Origin: Actinomycetota bacterium
Lineage (GTDB): Bacteria; Actinomycetota; Actinomycetes; Actinomycetales; Microbacteriaceae
Assembly: GCA_009704705.1 (NCBI GenBank)
Contig: WLDR01000090.1
Location: 1-6,154, forward strand
DNA length: 6,154 nucleotides
Reading direction: 5' to 3'
The notes under the pieces were generated by a model. It had not been told where the DNA came from. It saw only the letters and a program-made list of their open reading frames with translations, and searched no databases. Both the position numbers and the translations under genes were made by a program. Shown piece by piece: positions 1 through 6,154 of the stretch (position 1 is the stretch's first letter; the number at the start of each line of letters is the position of its first letter).

Positions 1-286
1 AATACTCGGTAACCAGATACGGGCGTCCGTCGGTTGAGATTCCCGAGGCGTGCACAGTCAAAATTGACGGGTGTGCGCCGAGCGCAGCCATGATGTCTGC
101 TTCCGAGTTGAACGCCGCCACCACGCTGGGGTTGACCACTCCATCGAGCAAGACCTTTACGGCGACATCACGTCGCGGGCGCTCTTGGCTGTACAGGTGA
201 ACGTCGGCAAAGCCGCCGGTACCCAGCACGCGCAGGTGCGTAAACCCGGGAATCGACGGTGCGGGGGCAGGCATTCGTGTTGCCAT
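1..286 (-). CDS. Hanks-type serine/threonine protein kinase, N-terminal part (truncated by left window edge)
   Basis: Only the first 95 codons are present; the frame is open to the window edge. Seen: a glycine-rich ATP loop (GTGGFADV, residues 22-29), the VAVK motif with the presumed ATP-anchoring lysine K44, a likely helix-C partner glutamate E62 in NSEADIM, then HPSILTVHASG (72-82) and the hinge-like DGRPYLVTEY (86-95). This is the standard order of the N-lobe of a bacterial eukaryotic-like kinase that phosphorylates proteins on Ser/Thr. The catalytic loop (HRD), DFG motif, activation loop and any transmembrane or sensor domain lie outside the window, so subtype and localisation cannot be decided. 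The ATG at 286 is chosen because a near-perfect ribosome binding site precedes it; a second ATG at codon 5 is less well placed. It starts 116 bp after the racemase stop, same strand. Substrates are unknown. Confidence 0.9.
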   Translation of the reverse strand, partial: MATRMPAPAPSIPGFTHLRVLGTGGFADVHLYSQERPRRDVAVKVLLDGVVNPSVVAAFNSEADIMAALGAHPSILTVHASGISTDGRPYLVTEY

Positions 287-292
287 CGCGAA

Positions 293-299
293 CACCTCC
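293..299 (-). promoter_or_regulatory. Ribosome binding site of the kinase gene
   Basis: On the minus strand GGAGGTG stands with 8 nt between GGAGG and the ATG at 286. It pairs with seven consecutive bases of the usual 16S rRNA 3' end and is the strongest Shine-Dalgarno in the window. It fixes the kinase start at 286 rather than the internal ATG at 274. Confidence 0.85.
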
Positions 300-331
300 C
301 TTTTTCACCGCATAGACCTTTACAGGCTACG

Positions 332-370
332 GCTTGTCTGTGCGCATCCCCGGGAGTTCTCCCGCTTGTC
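332..370. repeat. 7-bp direct repeat flanking the inverted repeat
   Basis: GCTTGTC occurs at 332-338 and 364-370 (GACAAGC on the minus strand), starts 32 bp apart, close to three helical turns, with the CGGGAG/CTCCCG inverted repeat between the copies. The arrangement could be a pair of regulator half-sites upstream of the kinase, but a 7-bp repeat in a gap this size may be chance. The rest of 287-402 holds no convincing promoter: the best pair I see for the kinase, CAGACA (335-340) and TCTATG (311-316) with an 18-bp spacer, matches the consensus poorly. Confidence 0.3.
351..364. repeat. Inverted repeat / potential hairpin between racemase and kinase genes
   Basis: CGGGAG and CTCCCG (351-356 and 359-364) are perfect 6-bp arms around 2 bases. 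In RNA read from the minus strand a 5-bp stem with a 4-nt loop is more realistic. No U-tract follows on either strand, so it is not a canonical intrinsic terminator. It could be a weak or Rho-assisted end for the racemase transcript, an operator, or a structure in the kinase 5' leader. The function is not established. Confidence 0.45.
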
Positions 371-402
371 ACACGAAACGTTCAGCGAGCAAACGGCACG
401 GA

Positions 403-1095
403 TTAGCCCAGCATGAAATCGGCCGCCGCCATGGCGTGAAGTCGTGCCGTGGGAAAGTAGGGGACAGATACGTCGTGTTCTTGGATGAGGAGCTCGACTT
501 CGGTGCAACCCGCAATGACACCTTTCGCACCTCGGTCGACGCATCGAGCGATGATGTCGAGGTATTCGCTCCGCGACTGCTCTGTGACCACTCCCCGCAC
601 CAGCTCCTCGTAGATGATGTCGTGCACCCTTGTTCGGTCGGGCTCATCCGGGACAATCACGGTTAGCCCAAACCGATCTCGAAGTCGGCCTGCGTAAAAA
701 TCGTGCTCCATCGTGTACCTCGTGCCGAGAAGGGCCACTTCACTCACGTTTGCATCGCGAACGGCGTGAGCTGTGACATCGGCGATGTGAATGAGGGGCA
801 CCGAGATCTCGGTCTGAATTTGATCAGCAAGCATGTGCATTGTGTTCGTGCAAATCACAATGGCTTCTGCCCCACCCGCGACGAGATTCTTTGCCGCTGC
901 AGCGAGCGTGCGACCGGCTTCATCCCATCGACCGGTCTCTTGCAACTCTTCGATGTCAGCGAAATTGAATGATCGAATCAGTAAGTCTGCAGACGCGGTA
1001 CCGCCGAGGCGTTCTCGAACAATTGTGTTGATTGCCCGTTCATACTCAATCGACGATTCCCACGACATTCCACCGAGCAACCCCAACATCTTCAT
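403..1095 (-). CDS. Amino-acid racemase, aspartate/glutamate racemase superfamily (YgeA-like)
   Basis: A complete 230-aa protein. This PLP-independent family inverts amino-acid chirality with two cysteines, one removing and one returning the alpha proton; members serve D-amino-acid supply or broad-specificity racemisation. Seen: an N-terminal MKMLGLLGGMSWESS typical of the family, the first catalytic cysteine C82 in ICTNTMH, ALLGTRYTMEHDFY (121-134), and the second cysteine C197 in GCTEVELL. The closest relatives I recognise are E. coli YgeA-type proteins rather than MurI glutamate racemase, so the substrate is uncertain. No signal peptide or membrane segment: cytosolic. The same frame is open upstream to a GTG at 1152, but the extra 19 residues would be encoded by the rpoBC terminator hairpin and lack family similarity, so the ATG at 1095 is chosen. 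One oddity is YFPTARLHA near the C-terminus, where relatives usually have FDT. Codon use is more mixed than in rpoC, fitting lower expression. Confidence 0.9.
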   Translation of the reverse strand: MKMLGLLGGMSWESSIEYERAINTIVRERLGGTASADLLIRSFNFADIEELQETGRWDEAGRTLAAAAKNLVAGGAEAIVICTNTMHMLADQIQTEISVPLIHIADVTAHAVRDANVSEVALLGTRYTMEHDFYAGRLRDRFGLTVIVPDEPDRTRVHDIIYEELVRGVVTEQSRSEYLDIIARCVDRGAKGVIAGCTEVELLIQEHDVSVPYFPTARLHAMAAADFMLG

Positions 1096-1096
1096 A

Positions 1097-1102
1097 ATCA
1101 CC
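1097..1102 (-). promoter_or_regulatory. Putative ribosome binding site of the racemase gene
   Basis: On the minus strand GGTGAT lies 1 nt before the ATG at 1095 and 7 nt before a second in-frame ATG at 1089. It matches the 3' half of the extended Shine-Dalgarno AGGAGGTGATC; in that register the short gap to 1095 is normal. It is only a moderate site, but with the family-typical N-terminus it supports 1095 over the GTG at 1152. Confidence 0.5.
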
Positions 1103-1107
1103 ACGCT

Positions 1108-1150
1108 AACAAAAGCGAAGCGGGCCTCACCGTTAGGCAAGACCCGCTTC
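1108..1150 (-). terminator. Intrinsic (Rho-independent) terminator of the rpoB-rpoC transcript
   Basis: On the minus strand GAAGCGGG (1150-1143) pairs perfectly with CCCGCTTC (1124-1117), an 8-bp GC-rich stem extended inward by CCT/AGG across a small bulge, with a loop around AACGGTG. The stem is followed by GCTTTTGTT, a U-rich tract (1116-1108). It begins 17 bp after the rpoC stop. No T-tract follows on the plus strand, so it acts in one direction. It sits immediately ahead of the racemase start and probably isolates that gene from most rpoBC transcription. Confidence 0.85.
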
Positions 1151-1154
1151 ACAT

Positions 1155-1167
1155 TCGCTCAAAGCGA
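1155..1167 (-). repeat. Small hairpin between the rpoC stop and the terminator
   Basis: TCGCT and AGCGA are perfect 5-bp arms around a 3-nt loop, directly abutting the rpoC TAG stop and 4 bp before the terminator stem. In the transcript it could stack beside the terminator or protect the 3' end. Its role is speculative. Confidence 0.35.
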
Positions 1168-4100
1168 CTAGTTGTACTCTCCCGAGAAGTCGTCGTTCGA
1201 GAACGAGTCGAACTCAACAAAGCTGAGGTCGTTCTCGTTGAAGTCCGCGTCGGTTGCGAAGATGCGGTTCGGGTAACGCTCCGCCTTCGCCTCCTCGGTG
1301 GCTTCGACCGACACCGCGCGGTAGCGGGTCAGACCCGTTCCGGCTGGGATCAGCTTTCCGATGATGACGTTCTCCTTCAGACCAACCAGCGGGTCCTTCT
1401 TGCCATCCATGGCCGCCTGCGTCAGAACGCGGGTGGTCTCCTGGAACGACGCGGCCGAGAGCCACGACTCGGTTGCCAGCGACGCCTTGGTGATACCCAT
1501 GACTTCCTGACGAGCCGAAGCCGTCTTCTTGCCCTCAAGCAGTGCCTGACGGTTGATTTCGGTGTAACGGATGCGGTCAACAACCTCACCCGGAAGAAGC
1601 TCGGTGTCACCCTGGTCGACGACGGTGACCTTCTTGAGCATCTGACGAACGATGACCTCGATGTGCTTGTCGTGCACGGTCACACCCTGCGAGCGGTAGG
1701 TTCCCTGAACTTCGCTCACCAAGAAGCGCTGAACGTCGCGAACCTGCTGAACACGCATGATGTCCTTGGGGTCACGCGTACCGGTGATGAGCTGCTGTCC
1801 GAGTTCGACGTGGTCGCCATCCTCAACGAGCAGTGACGCACGCTTGAGCACAGGGTACGGAATCGGCTCGTCACCATTGTCGGGAGTGAGGATGATCTTT
1901 CGAGTCTTCTCCGTCTCTTCAATGGCAATGCGACCAGCGGCGGCGGCAATCGGAGCAGCACCCTTGGGGGTACGAGCCTCGAAGAGCTCCTGCACGCGGG
2001 GCAGACCCTGCGTGATGTCGTCAGCCGAAGCCGATCCACCGGTGTGGAAGGTACGCATCGTGAGCTGCGTTCCGGGCTCACCAATCGACTGGGCCGCGAT
2101 GATACCGACGGCCTCACCGATGTCGACGAGCTTTCCGGTTGCGAGCGAGCGTCCGTAACATGCGGCACACACACCCGAGGTCGACTCACAGGTCAGCACG
2201 GAGCGAACCTTGATCTCGTCGACGTTGGCGGCGACGAGTGCGTCAATCATGACATCACCGATGTCGGTGCCAGCCGTTGCGATGACCTTGCCCTTGGCGT
2301 CGAGTGCATCTTCGGAGAGGCTGCGCGCGAAGACCGAGTTCTCAACGTTCTCGTCCTTGACCAGACCACCGTTGGCATCGCGAACGATGTTGCCGGCCTT
2401 GTCCATCTCAACGATCTTGACGTCGAGGCCCTTGGTCGTGCCACAGTCTTCTTCGCGGATGATGACATCCTGCGCCACGTCGACGAGACGACGGGTCAAG
2501 TAACCCGAGTCAGCGGTACGAAGAGCGGTGTCAGCGAGACCCTTACGGGCACCGTGCGTTGCGATGAAGTACTCGGCAACCGACAGACCTTCACGGTAGC
2601 TCGAGATGATCGGGCGAGGGATAATCTCACCCTTCGGGTTGTTCACCAGACCACGCATACCGGCGATGTTGCGAACCTGCAGCCAGTTACCGCGAGCACC
2701 CGACGTCACCATGCGGTTGATGGTGTTGTCTGCAGGGAAGTTGTCGCGCATGGCCTGAGCAACTTCAGCAGTGGCCTCGGTCCAAATCTGGATGAGTTCC
2801 TGCTTGCGCTCGAGGTCGGTGATGAGACCCTTCTCGAATTCGCCCTGAACCTTGGCGGCCTTCTTTTCGTAGACCTCCACAATCTTGCGCTTGTTCGGCG
2901 GGGTGAGGATGTCGGAGAGTGCCACCGTGACGCCCGAACGGGTCGCCCAGTAGAAACCGGCGTCCTTGATCTTGTCGAGTGTTGCGGCAACAACCGTCTT
3001 CGGGAAGCGCTCTGCGAGGTCGTTGACGATCCTCGAGATGGTGCCCTTGTCAGCCACATCAAACACGAACGGGTAGTTCTCCGGAAGCGACTCGTTGAAG
3101 AGTGCCTGACCCAGGGTCGAGACAACCATCATCGAACCGTCGGTCAGCGGCGTAACGCGCTTGACGGTGACCGTTGCCGGGTTCTTGAGGCTCGTCTTGA
3201 ATTCCACGTCTTCGGCGAGGTCGGCATCGGCGAACATCGTGTTGTCAATGCGGATGCGCGCGACGGCGTTGAGGTCGAGCTTGCCTTCGTCCTTTGCCAG
3301 AATCGCTTCGGCGACCGAGTGGAACTGACGACCAAAACCGGTCGCGCCATCCTTGATCGTGGTCATGTGGTGCAGACCGATGATCATGTCCTGAGTCGGA
3401 AGAGTCACGGGGCGACCATCCGACGGCTTGAGGATGTTGTTCGACGCGAGCATGAGCACGCGAGCCTCCGCCTGTGCCTCCACCGAAAGCGGAAGGTGCA
3501 CGGCCATCTGGTCACCGTCGAAGTCAGCGTTGAACGCAGCACAGACGAGCGGGTGAAGCTGGATGGCCTTACCCTCAACGAGCTGCGGTTCGAACGCCTG
3601 GATTCCGAGGCGGTGGAGCGTGGGTGCGCGGTTCAGCAGAACCGGGCGCTCACGGATGATCTCCTCGAGCACATCCCACACCTGTGGGCGGCTGCGCTCA
3701 ACCATGCGCTTTGCGCTCTTGATGTTCTGCGCGTGCTGCAGGTCGATGAGGCGCTTGATGACAAACGGCTTGAACAGCTCGAGAGCCATCTGCTTGGGCA
3801 GACCACACTGGTGCAACTTGAGCTGCGGACCAACGACGATAACCGAACGACCCGAGTAGTCAACGCGCTTTCCGAGCAGGTTCTGACGGAAACGACCCTG
3901 CTTACCCTTGAGCATGTCAGAGAGCGACTTGAGGGCGCGGTTACCCGTTCCCGTGACCGGACGTCCACGACGGCCGTTGTCGAACAGTGCGTCAACGGCT
4001 TCTTGAAGCATGCGCTTCTCGTTGTTGACGATGATCTCGGGGGCGCCGAGGTCAAGCAGACGACGGAGACGGTTGTTGCGGTTGATCACGCGACGGTACA

Positions 4101-5127
4101 AGTCGTTGAGGTCGGACGTCGCGAAACGTCCGCCGTCGAGCTGAACCATCGGGCGAAGCTCCGGCGGAATCACCGGCACAACGTCAAGAACCATGGCGGC
4201 TGGCGACTTACCCGTGGTGAGGAAGGCGCTGACAACACGGAGGCGCTTAATCGCACGGATCTTGCGCTGTCCCTTGCCGTTAGAGATTTCGTCACGAAGC
4301 TTGTTGGCTTCGCCCACGAGGTCGAACGACTCGAGACGCTTCTTGATTGCCTCAGCACCCATGAACGCTTCGAAGTAGTCGCCGTAACGGTCGACGAGCT
4401 CGAGGAAGACGGTGTCTTCCTGCTTGAGGTCGCCCACCTTGAGGTTACGGAAGTCATCCCACACGCGCTCGAGACGAGCAATCTCATCGTCGATTGACTT
4501 GCGGATCTGACCCATTTCCTTCTCGGCCGAGTCCTTGACGCGACGCTTCTGGTCGCTCTTGGCGCCTTCGGCTTCGAGCGCTTCGAGGTCCTTCTCGAGA
4601 CGAGTCATGCGGTCGGCGATGCGAGCATCGCGCTGACCTTCGAGGGTCTTGAGTTCGAGGCGAAGCTCGTTCTCGAGACCGGGCATGTCAGCGTGACGGC
4701 CATCCTGGTCAATGTCGATGACCATGTAGGCGGCGAAGTAGATGACCTTTTCGAGGTCCTTCGGTGCCATGTCGAGGAGGTAACCGAGGCGGCTCGGAAC
4801 ACCCTTGAAGTACCAGATGTGCGTAACCGGAGCGGCGAGCTCGATGTGGCCCATGCGCTCACGGCGCACCGACGACTTCGTGACCTCAACGCCACAGCGC
4901 TCACAAACGATGCCCTTGAAGCGAACACGCTTGTACTTGCCGCACGAGCATTCCCAGTCACGCGACGGTCCGAAGATCTGCTCTCCGAAGAGGCCATCCT
5001 TCTCGGGCTTCAGCGTGCGGTAGTTGATGGTTTCTGGCTTCTTGACCTCACCGTGCGACCAACGACGAATGTCGTCGGCAGTGGCCAGACCGATGCGAAG
5101 CTGATCGAAAGTGTTTGCGTCAAACAC
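1168..5127 (-). CDS. rpoC: DNA-directed RNA polymerase subunit beta' (RpoC)
   Basis: Complete, 1319 aa, close to the usual actinobacterial length. The largest core RNA polymerase subunit, it carries the catalytic Mg2+ and, with beta, forms the active-site cleft. Seen in order: the N-terminal zinc site C60, C62, C75, C78; the lineage-typical charged, probably coiled-coil insertion at about 150-230; the KGKQGRFRQNLLGKRVDYSGR segment near 407-427 (switch/clamp region); the catalytic NADFDGD with D535, D537 and D539; the bridge helix at about 850-885 (THGARKGLADTALRTADSGY); the second zinc site C895, C980, C987, C990; and the trigger loop with M1024 and H1028 in TMRTFHTGG. The large trigger-loop insertion of E. 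coli is absent. The start is GTG at 5127, giving MFDANTFDQLRIGLATADDI, which aligns with the conserved N-terminus. It lies 35 bp downstream of rpoB with no promoter or terminator seen between them, so it is co-transcribed. All catalytic and zinc residues checked are intact. Confidence 0.99.
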   Translation of the reverse strand: MFDANTFDQLRIGLATADDIRRWSHGEVKKPETINYRTLKPEKDGLFGEQIFGPSRDWECSCGKYKRVRFKGIVCERCGVEVTKSSVRRERMGHIELAAPVTHIWYFKGVPSRLGYLLDMAPKDLEKVIYFAAYMVIDIDQDGRHADMPGLENELRLELKTLEGQRDARIADRMTRLEKDLEALEAEGAKSDQKRRVKDSAEKEMGQIRKSIDDEIARLERVWDDFRNLKVGDLKQEDTVFLELVDRYGDYFEAFMGAEAIKKRLESFDLVGEANKLRDEISNGKGQRKIRAIKRLRVVSAFLTTGKSPAAMVLDVVPVIPPELRPMVQLDGGRFATSDLNDLYRRVINRNNRLRRLLDLGAPEIIVNNEKRMLQEAVDALFDNGRRGRPVTGTGNRALKSLSDMLKGKQGRFRQNLLGKRVDYSGRSVIVVGPQLKLHQCGLPKQMALELFKPFVIKRLIDLQHAQNIKSAKRMVERSRPQVWDVLEEIIRERPVLLNRAPTLHRLGIQAFEPQLVEGKAIQLHPLVCAAFNADFDGDQMAVHLPLSVEAQAEARVLMLASNNILKPSDGRPVTLPTQDMIIGLHHMTTIKDGATGFGRQFHSVAEAILAKDEGKLDLNAVARIRIDNTMFADADLAEDVEFKTSLKNPATVTVKRVTPLTDGSMMVVSTLGQALFNESLPENYPFVFDVADKGTISRIVNDLAERFPKTVVAATLDKIKDAGFYWATRSGVTVALSDILTPPNKRKIVEVYEKKAAKVQGEFEKGLITDLERKQELIQIWTEATAEVAQAMRDNFPADNTINRMVTSGARGNWLQVRNIAGMRGLVNNPKGEIIPRPIISSYREGLSVAEYFIATHGARKGLADTALRTADSGYLTRRLVDVAQDVIIREEDCGTTKGLDVKIVEMDKAGNIVRDANGGLVKDENVENSVFARSLSEDALDAKGKVIATAGTDIGDVMIDALVAANVDEIKVRSVLTCESTSGVCAACYGRSLATGKLVDIGEAVGIIAAQSIGEPGTQLTMRTFHTGGSASADDITQGLPRVQELFEARTPKGAAPIAAAAGRIAIEETEKTRKIILTPDNGDEPIPYPVLKRASLLVEDGDHVELGQQLITGTRDPKDIMRVQQVRDVQRFLVSEVQGTYRSQGVTVHDKHIEVIVRQMLKKVTVVDQGDTELLPGEVVDRIRYTEINRQALLEGKKTASARQEVMGITKASLATESWLSAASFQETTRVLTQAAMDGKKDPLVGLKENVIIGKLIPAGTGLTRYRAVSVEATEEAKAERYPNRIFATDADFNENDLSFVEFDSFSNDDFSGEYN

Positions 5128-5132
5128 GTTAA

Positions 5133-5143
5133 CTCTTTTCCTT
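5133..5143 (-). promoter_or_regulatory. Ribosome binding region of rpoC
   Basis: The minus strand reads AAGGAAAAGAG before the GTG start at 5127. AAGGA lies 11 nt and the terminal GAG 5 nt from the start, so pairing is imperfect but purine-rich. No better start is available: the GTG gives the conserved actinobacterial N-terminus. Confidence 0.5.
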
Positions 5144-5162
5144 GATTCTTGTCTGGTCTGGC

Positions 5163-6154
5163 TTAGATCTCGTCGATTGACGAAGTCTCGAGCCGGGAAA
5201 TGTTGATGCCGAGTTCTTCGGCGGCGCGGTATGCCTCGTCGTCAGTGTCGCGAAGGCTCACAACGTTGTCGTTTGCGTCGAGAACCTCGACGTTCAAACA
5301 CAGCGACTGCATTTCCTTCATCAGAACCTTGAACGATTCGGGGATGCCCGGCTCCTGGATGTTCTCGCCCTTGACGATCGCTTCGTACACCTTCACGCGG
5401 CCGACGATGTCGTCCGACTTGATGGTGAGAAGCTCCTGGAGTGCGTAGGCGGCACCATATGCCTCGAGTGCCCACACCTCCATCTCACCGAAGCGCTGTC
5501 CACCGAACTGTGCTTTACCACCGAGCGGCTGCTGGGTGATCATCGAGTACGGACCGGTCGAACGAGCGTGAATCTTGTCGTCGACGAGGTGGTGCAGCTT
5601 CAGGATGTACATGTAGCCGACCGACACGGGCTCAGGGAACGGCTCACCAGAACGGCCGTCGAACAGACGTGCCTTTCCACTTGAGCCGATGAGGCGCATT
5701 CCGTCACGCGTGGGGAGCGTCGAGTCAAGCAGACCGGCGATTTCATCCTCGAGTGCACCGTCGAAAACCGGCGTTGCCACCTTGGTTCCGGGAGCAGCTT
5801 CGCGAGCAACCTCGGGGAGCTTCGCTGACCACGTCGGGTTGCCCTCGACCTTCCAGCCCTGCTTCGCAATCCAACCGAGGTGCGTCTCGAGCACCTGACC
5901 GAAGTTCATGCGACCGGGGATACCGAGCGGGTTGAGCACAACATCCACCGGCGTGCCGTCTTCGAGGAACGGCATGTCTTCCACCGGAAGAATCTTGGCG
6001 ATAACACCCTTGTTTCCGTGGCGACCAGCGAGCTTGTCACCTTCGGTGATCTTGCGCTTCTGGGCGATGTAGACAACAACGCGCTGGTTGACACCCGAAC
6101 CGAGTTCGTCTTCGTCGTTCTCGGCGTCGAACACCTTGACCGCGATGACCGTTC
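5163..6154 (-). CDS. rpoB: DNA-directed RNA polymerase subunit beta (RpoB), C-terminal part (truncated by right window edge)
   Basis: The last 329 codons and the TAA stop are present; roughly 830 N-terminal residues of a typical actinobacterial RpoB lie beyond the edge. The frame runs to the edge, with TVIAVKVFDAEN as the first visible residues, so the GTG at 6134 is an internal valine and not a start. Seen: QKRKITEGDKLAGRHGNKGV (near 6075-6005), whose two lysines (GDK and GNK) lie near the active centre in this family; EDMPFLEDGTPVDVVLNP; LETHLGW; DDKIHARSTGPYSMITQQPL and GGKAQFGGQRFGEMEVWALE (near 5585-5460), the region that packs against beta'; and the typical C-terminal tail AEELGINISRLE. 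The rifampicin-resistance region is outside the window, so drug susceptibility cannot be read here. It is the upstream partner of rpoC in one operon. Confidence 0.99.
   Translation of the reverse strand, partial: TVIAVKVFDAENDEDELGSGVNQRVVVYIAQKRKITEGDKLAGRHGNKGVIAKILPVEDMPFLEDGTPVDVVLNPLGIPGRMNFGQVLETHLGWIAKQGWKVEGNPTWSAKLPEVAREAAPGTKVATPVFDGALEDEIAGLLDSTLPTRDGMRLIGSSGKARLFDGRSGEPFPEPVSVGYMYILKLHHLVDDKIHARSTGPYSMITQQPLGGKAQFGGQRFGEMEVWALEAYGAAYALQELLTIKSDDIVGRVKVYEAIVKGENIQEPGIPESFKVLMKEMQSLCLNVEVLDANDNVVSLRDTDDEAYRAAEELGINISRLETSSIDEI

Noticed and set aside
311..340. Candidate promoter for the kinase (CAGACA, 18 bp, TCTATG)
   Set aside because: Only 4/6 and 3/6 matches to the consensus hexamers; not distinguishable from chance in a GC-rich actinobacterium.
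351..364. Calling the CGGGAG/CTCCCG inverted repeat an intrinsic terminator of the racemase gene
   Set aside because: No U-rich tract follows the stem on the minus strand (it is followed by GGGATGCGC) and the stem is short; reported as a repeat instead.
157..372. A 71-codon minus-strand frame overlapping the start of the kinase gene
   Set aside because: It is out of frame with the kinase motifs, has no recognisable similarity, and crosses the kinase ribosome binding site; a shadow frame.
703..1171. Plus-strand frames of 89 and 112 codons opposite the racemase
   Set aside because: They lie antisense to a well-supported gene, and one runs through the terminator hairpin. No ribosome binding site or family similarity was seen.
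2044..4497. An 817-codon open frame on the plus strand, entirely antisense to rpoC
   Set aside because: Its product is rich in V, D, R, L, T and E with no recognisable domain, and it lies wholly opposite a conserved essential gene. Long antisense frames are expected where the sense gene uses a strongly biased GC-rich codon set, which rarely puts stop complements in this frame.
5163..6134. Taking the GTG at 6134 as a gene start for a 323-aa protein
   Set aside because: The frame continues upstream to the window edge with conserved RpoB residues (TVIAVK), so this codon is an internal valine of a truncated rpoB.

Overview
The window reads as chromosomal DNA from an actinobacterium, most likely of the Microbacteriaceae; the family level is inference. 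The RNA polymerase beta' protein has the actinobacterial N-terminus (RIGLATADDIRRWSHGEVKK), the charged helical insertion typical of actinobacterial beta' (about residues 150-230), and no large E. coli-type trigger-loop insertion. DNA is moderately GC-rich. All four genes lie on the minus strand, so the transcription order is from right to left.

Right to left: (1) 6154-5163, the last 329 residues of rpoB (RNA polymerase beta), cut by the right edge. (2) 5127-1168, a complete rpoC (beta', 1319 aa), 35 bp after rpoB, with a GTG start. (3) 1150-1108, a strong intrinsic terminator just after the rpoC stop, ending the rpoBC transcript. (4) 1095-403, a complete 230-aa amino-acid racemase of the aspartate/glutamate racemase superfamily (YgeA-like), whose start lies only 12 bp beyond the terminator's U-tract. 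(5) 402-287, a short gap with a perfect-armed inverted repeat and a 7-bp direct repeat. (6) 286-1, the first 95 residues of a Hanks-type Ser/Thr protein kinase, cut by the left edge.

rpoB and rpoC form the core of one essential, highly expressed transcription unit. The racemase and kinase are accessory neighbours separated from it by the terminator; nothing in the window links them functionally to RNA polymerase. No RNA genes, mobile elements, CRISPR arrays or phage features were seen, and no gene-free stretch exceeds about 120 bases. I found no convincing undescribed system. The points most worth a second look are the racemase start and its closeness to the rpoBC terminator, an unusual residue in the racemase C-terminal motif, and the repeats ahead of the kinase.
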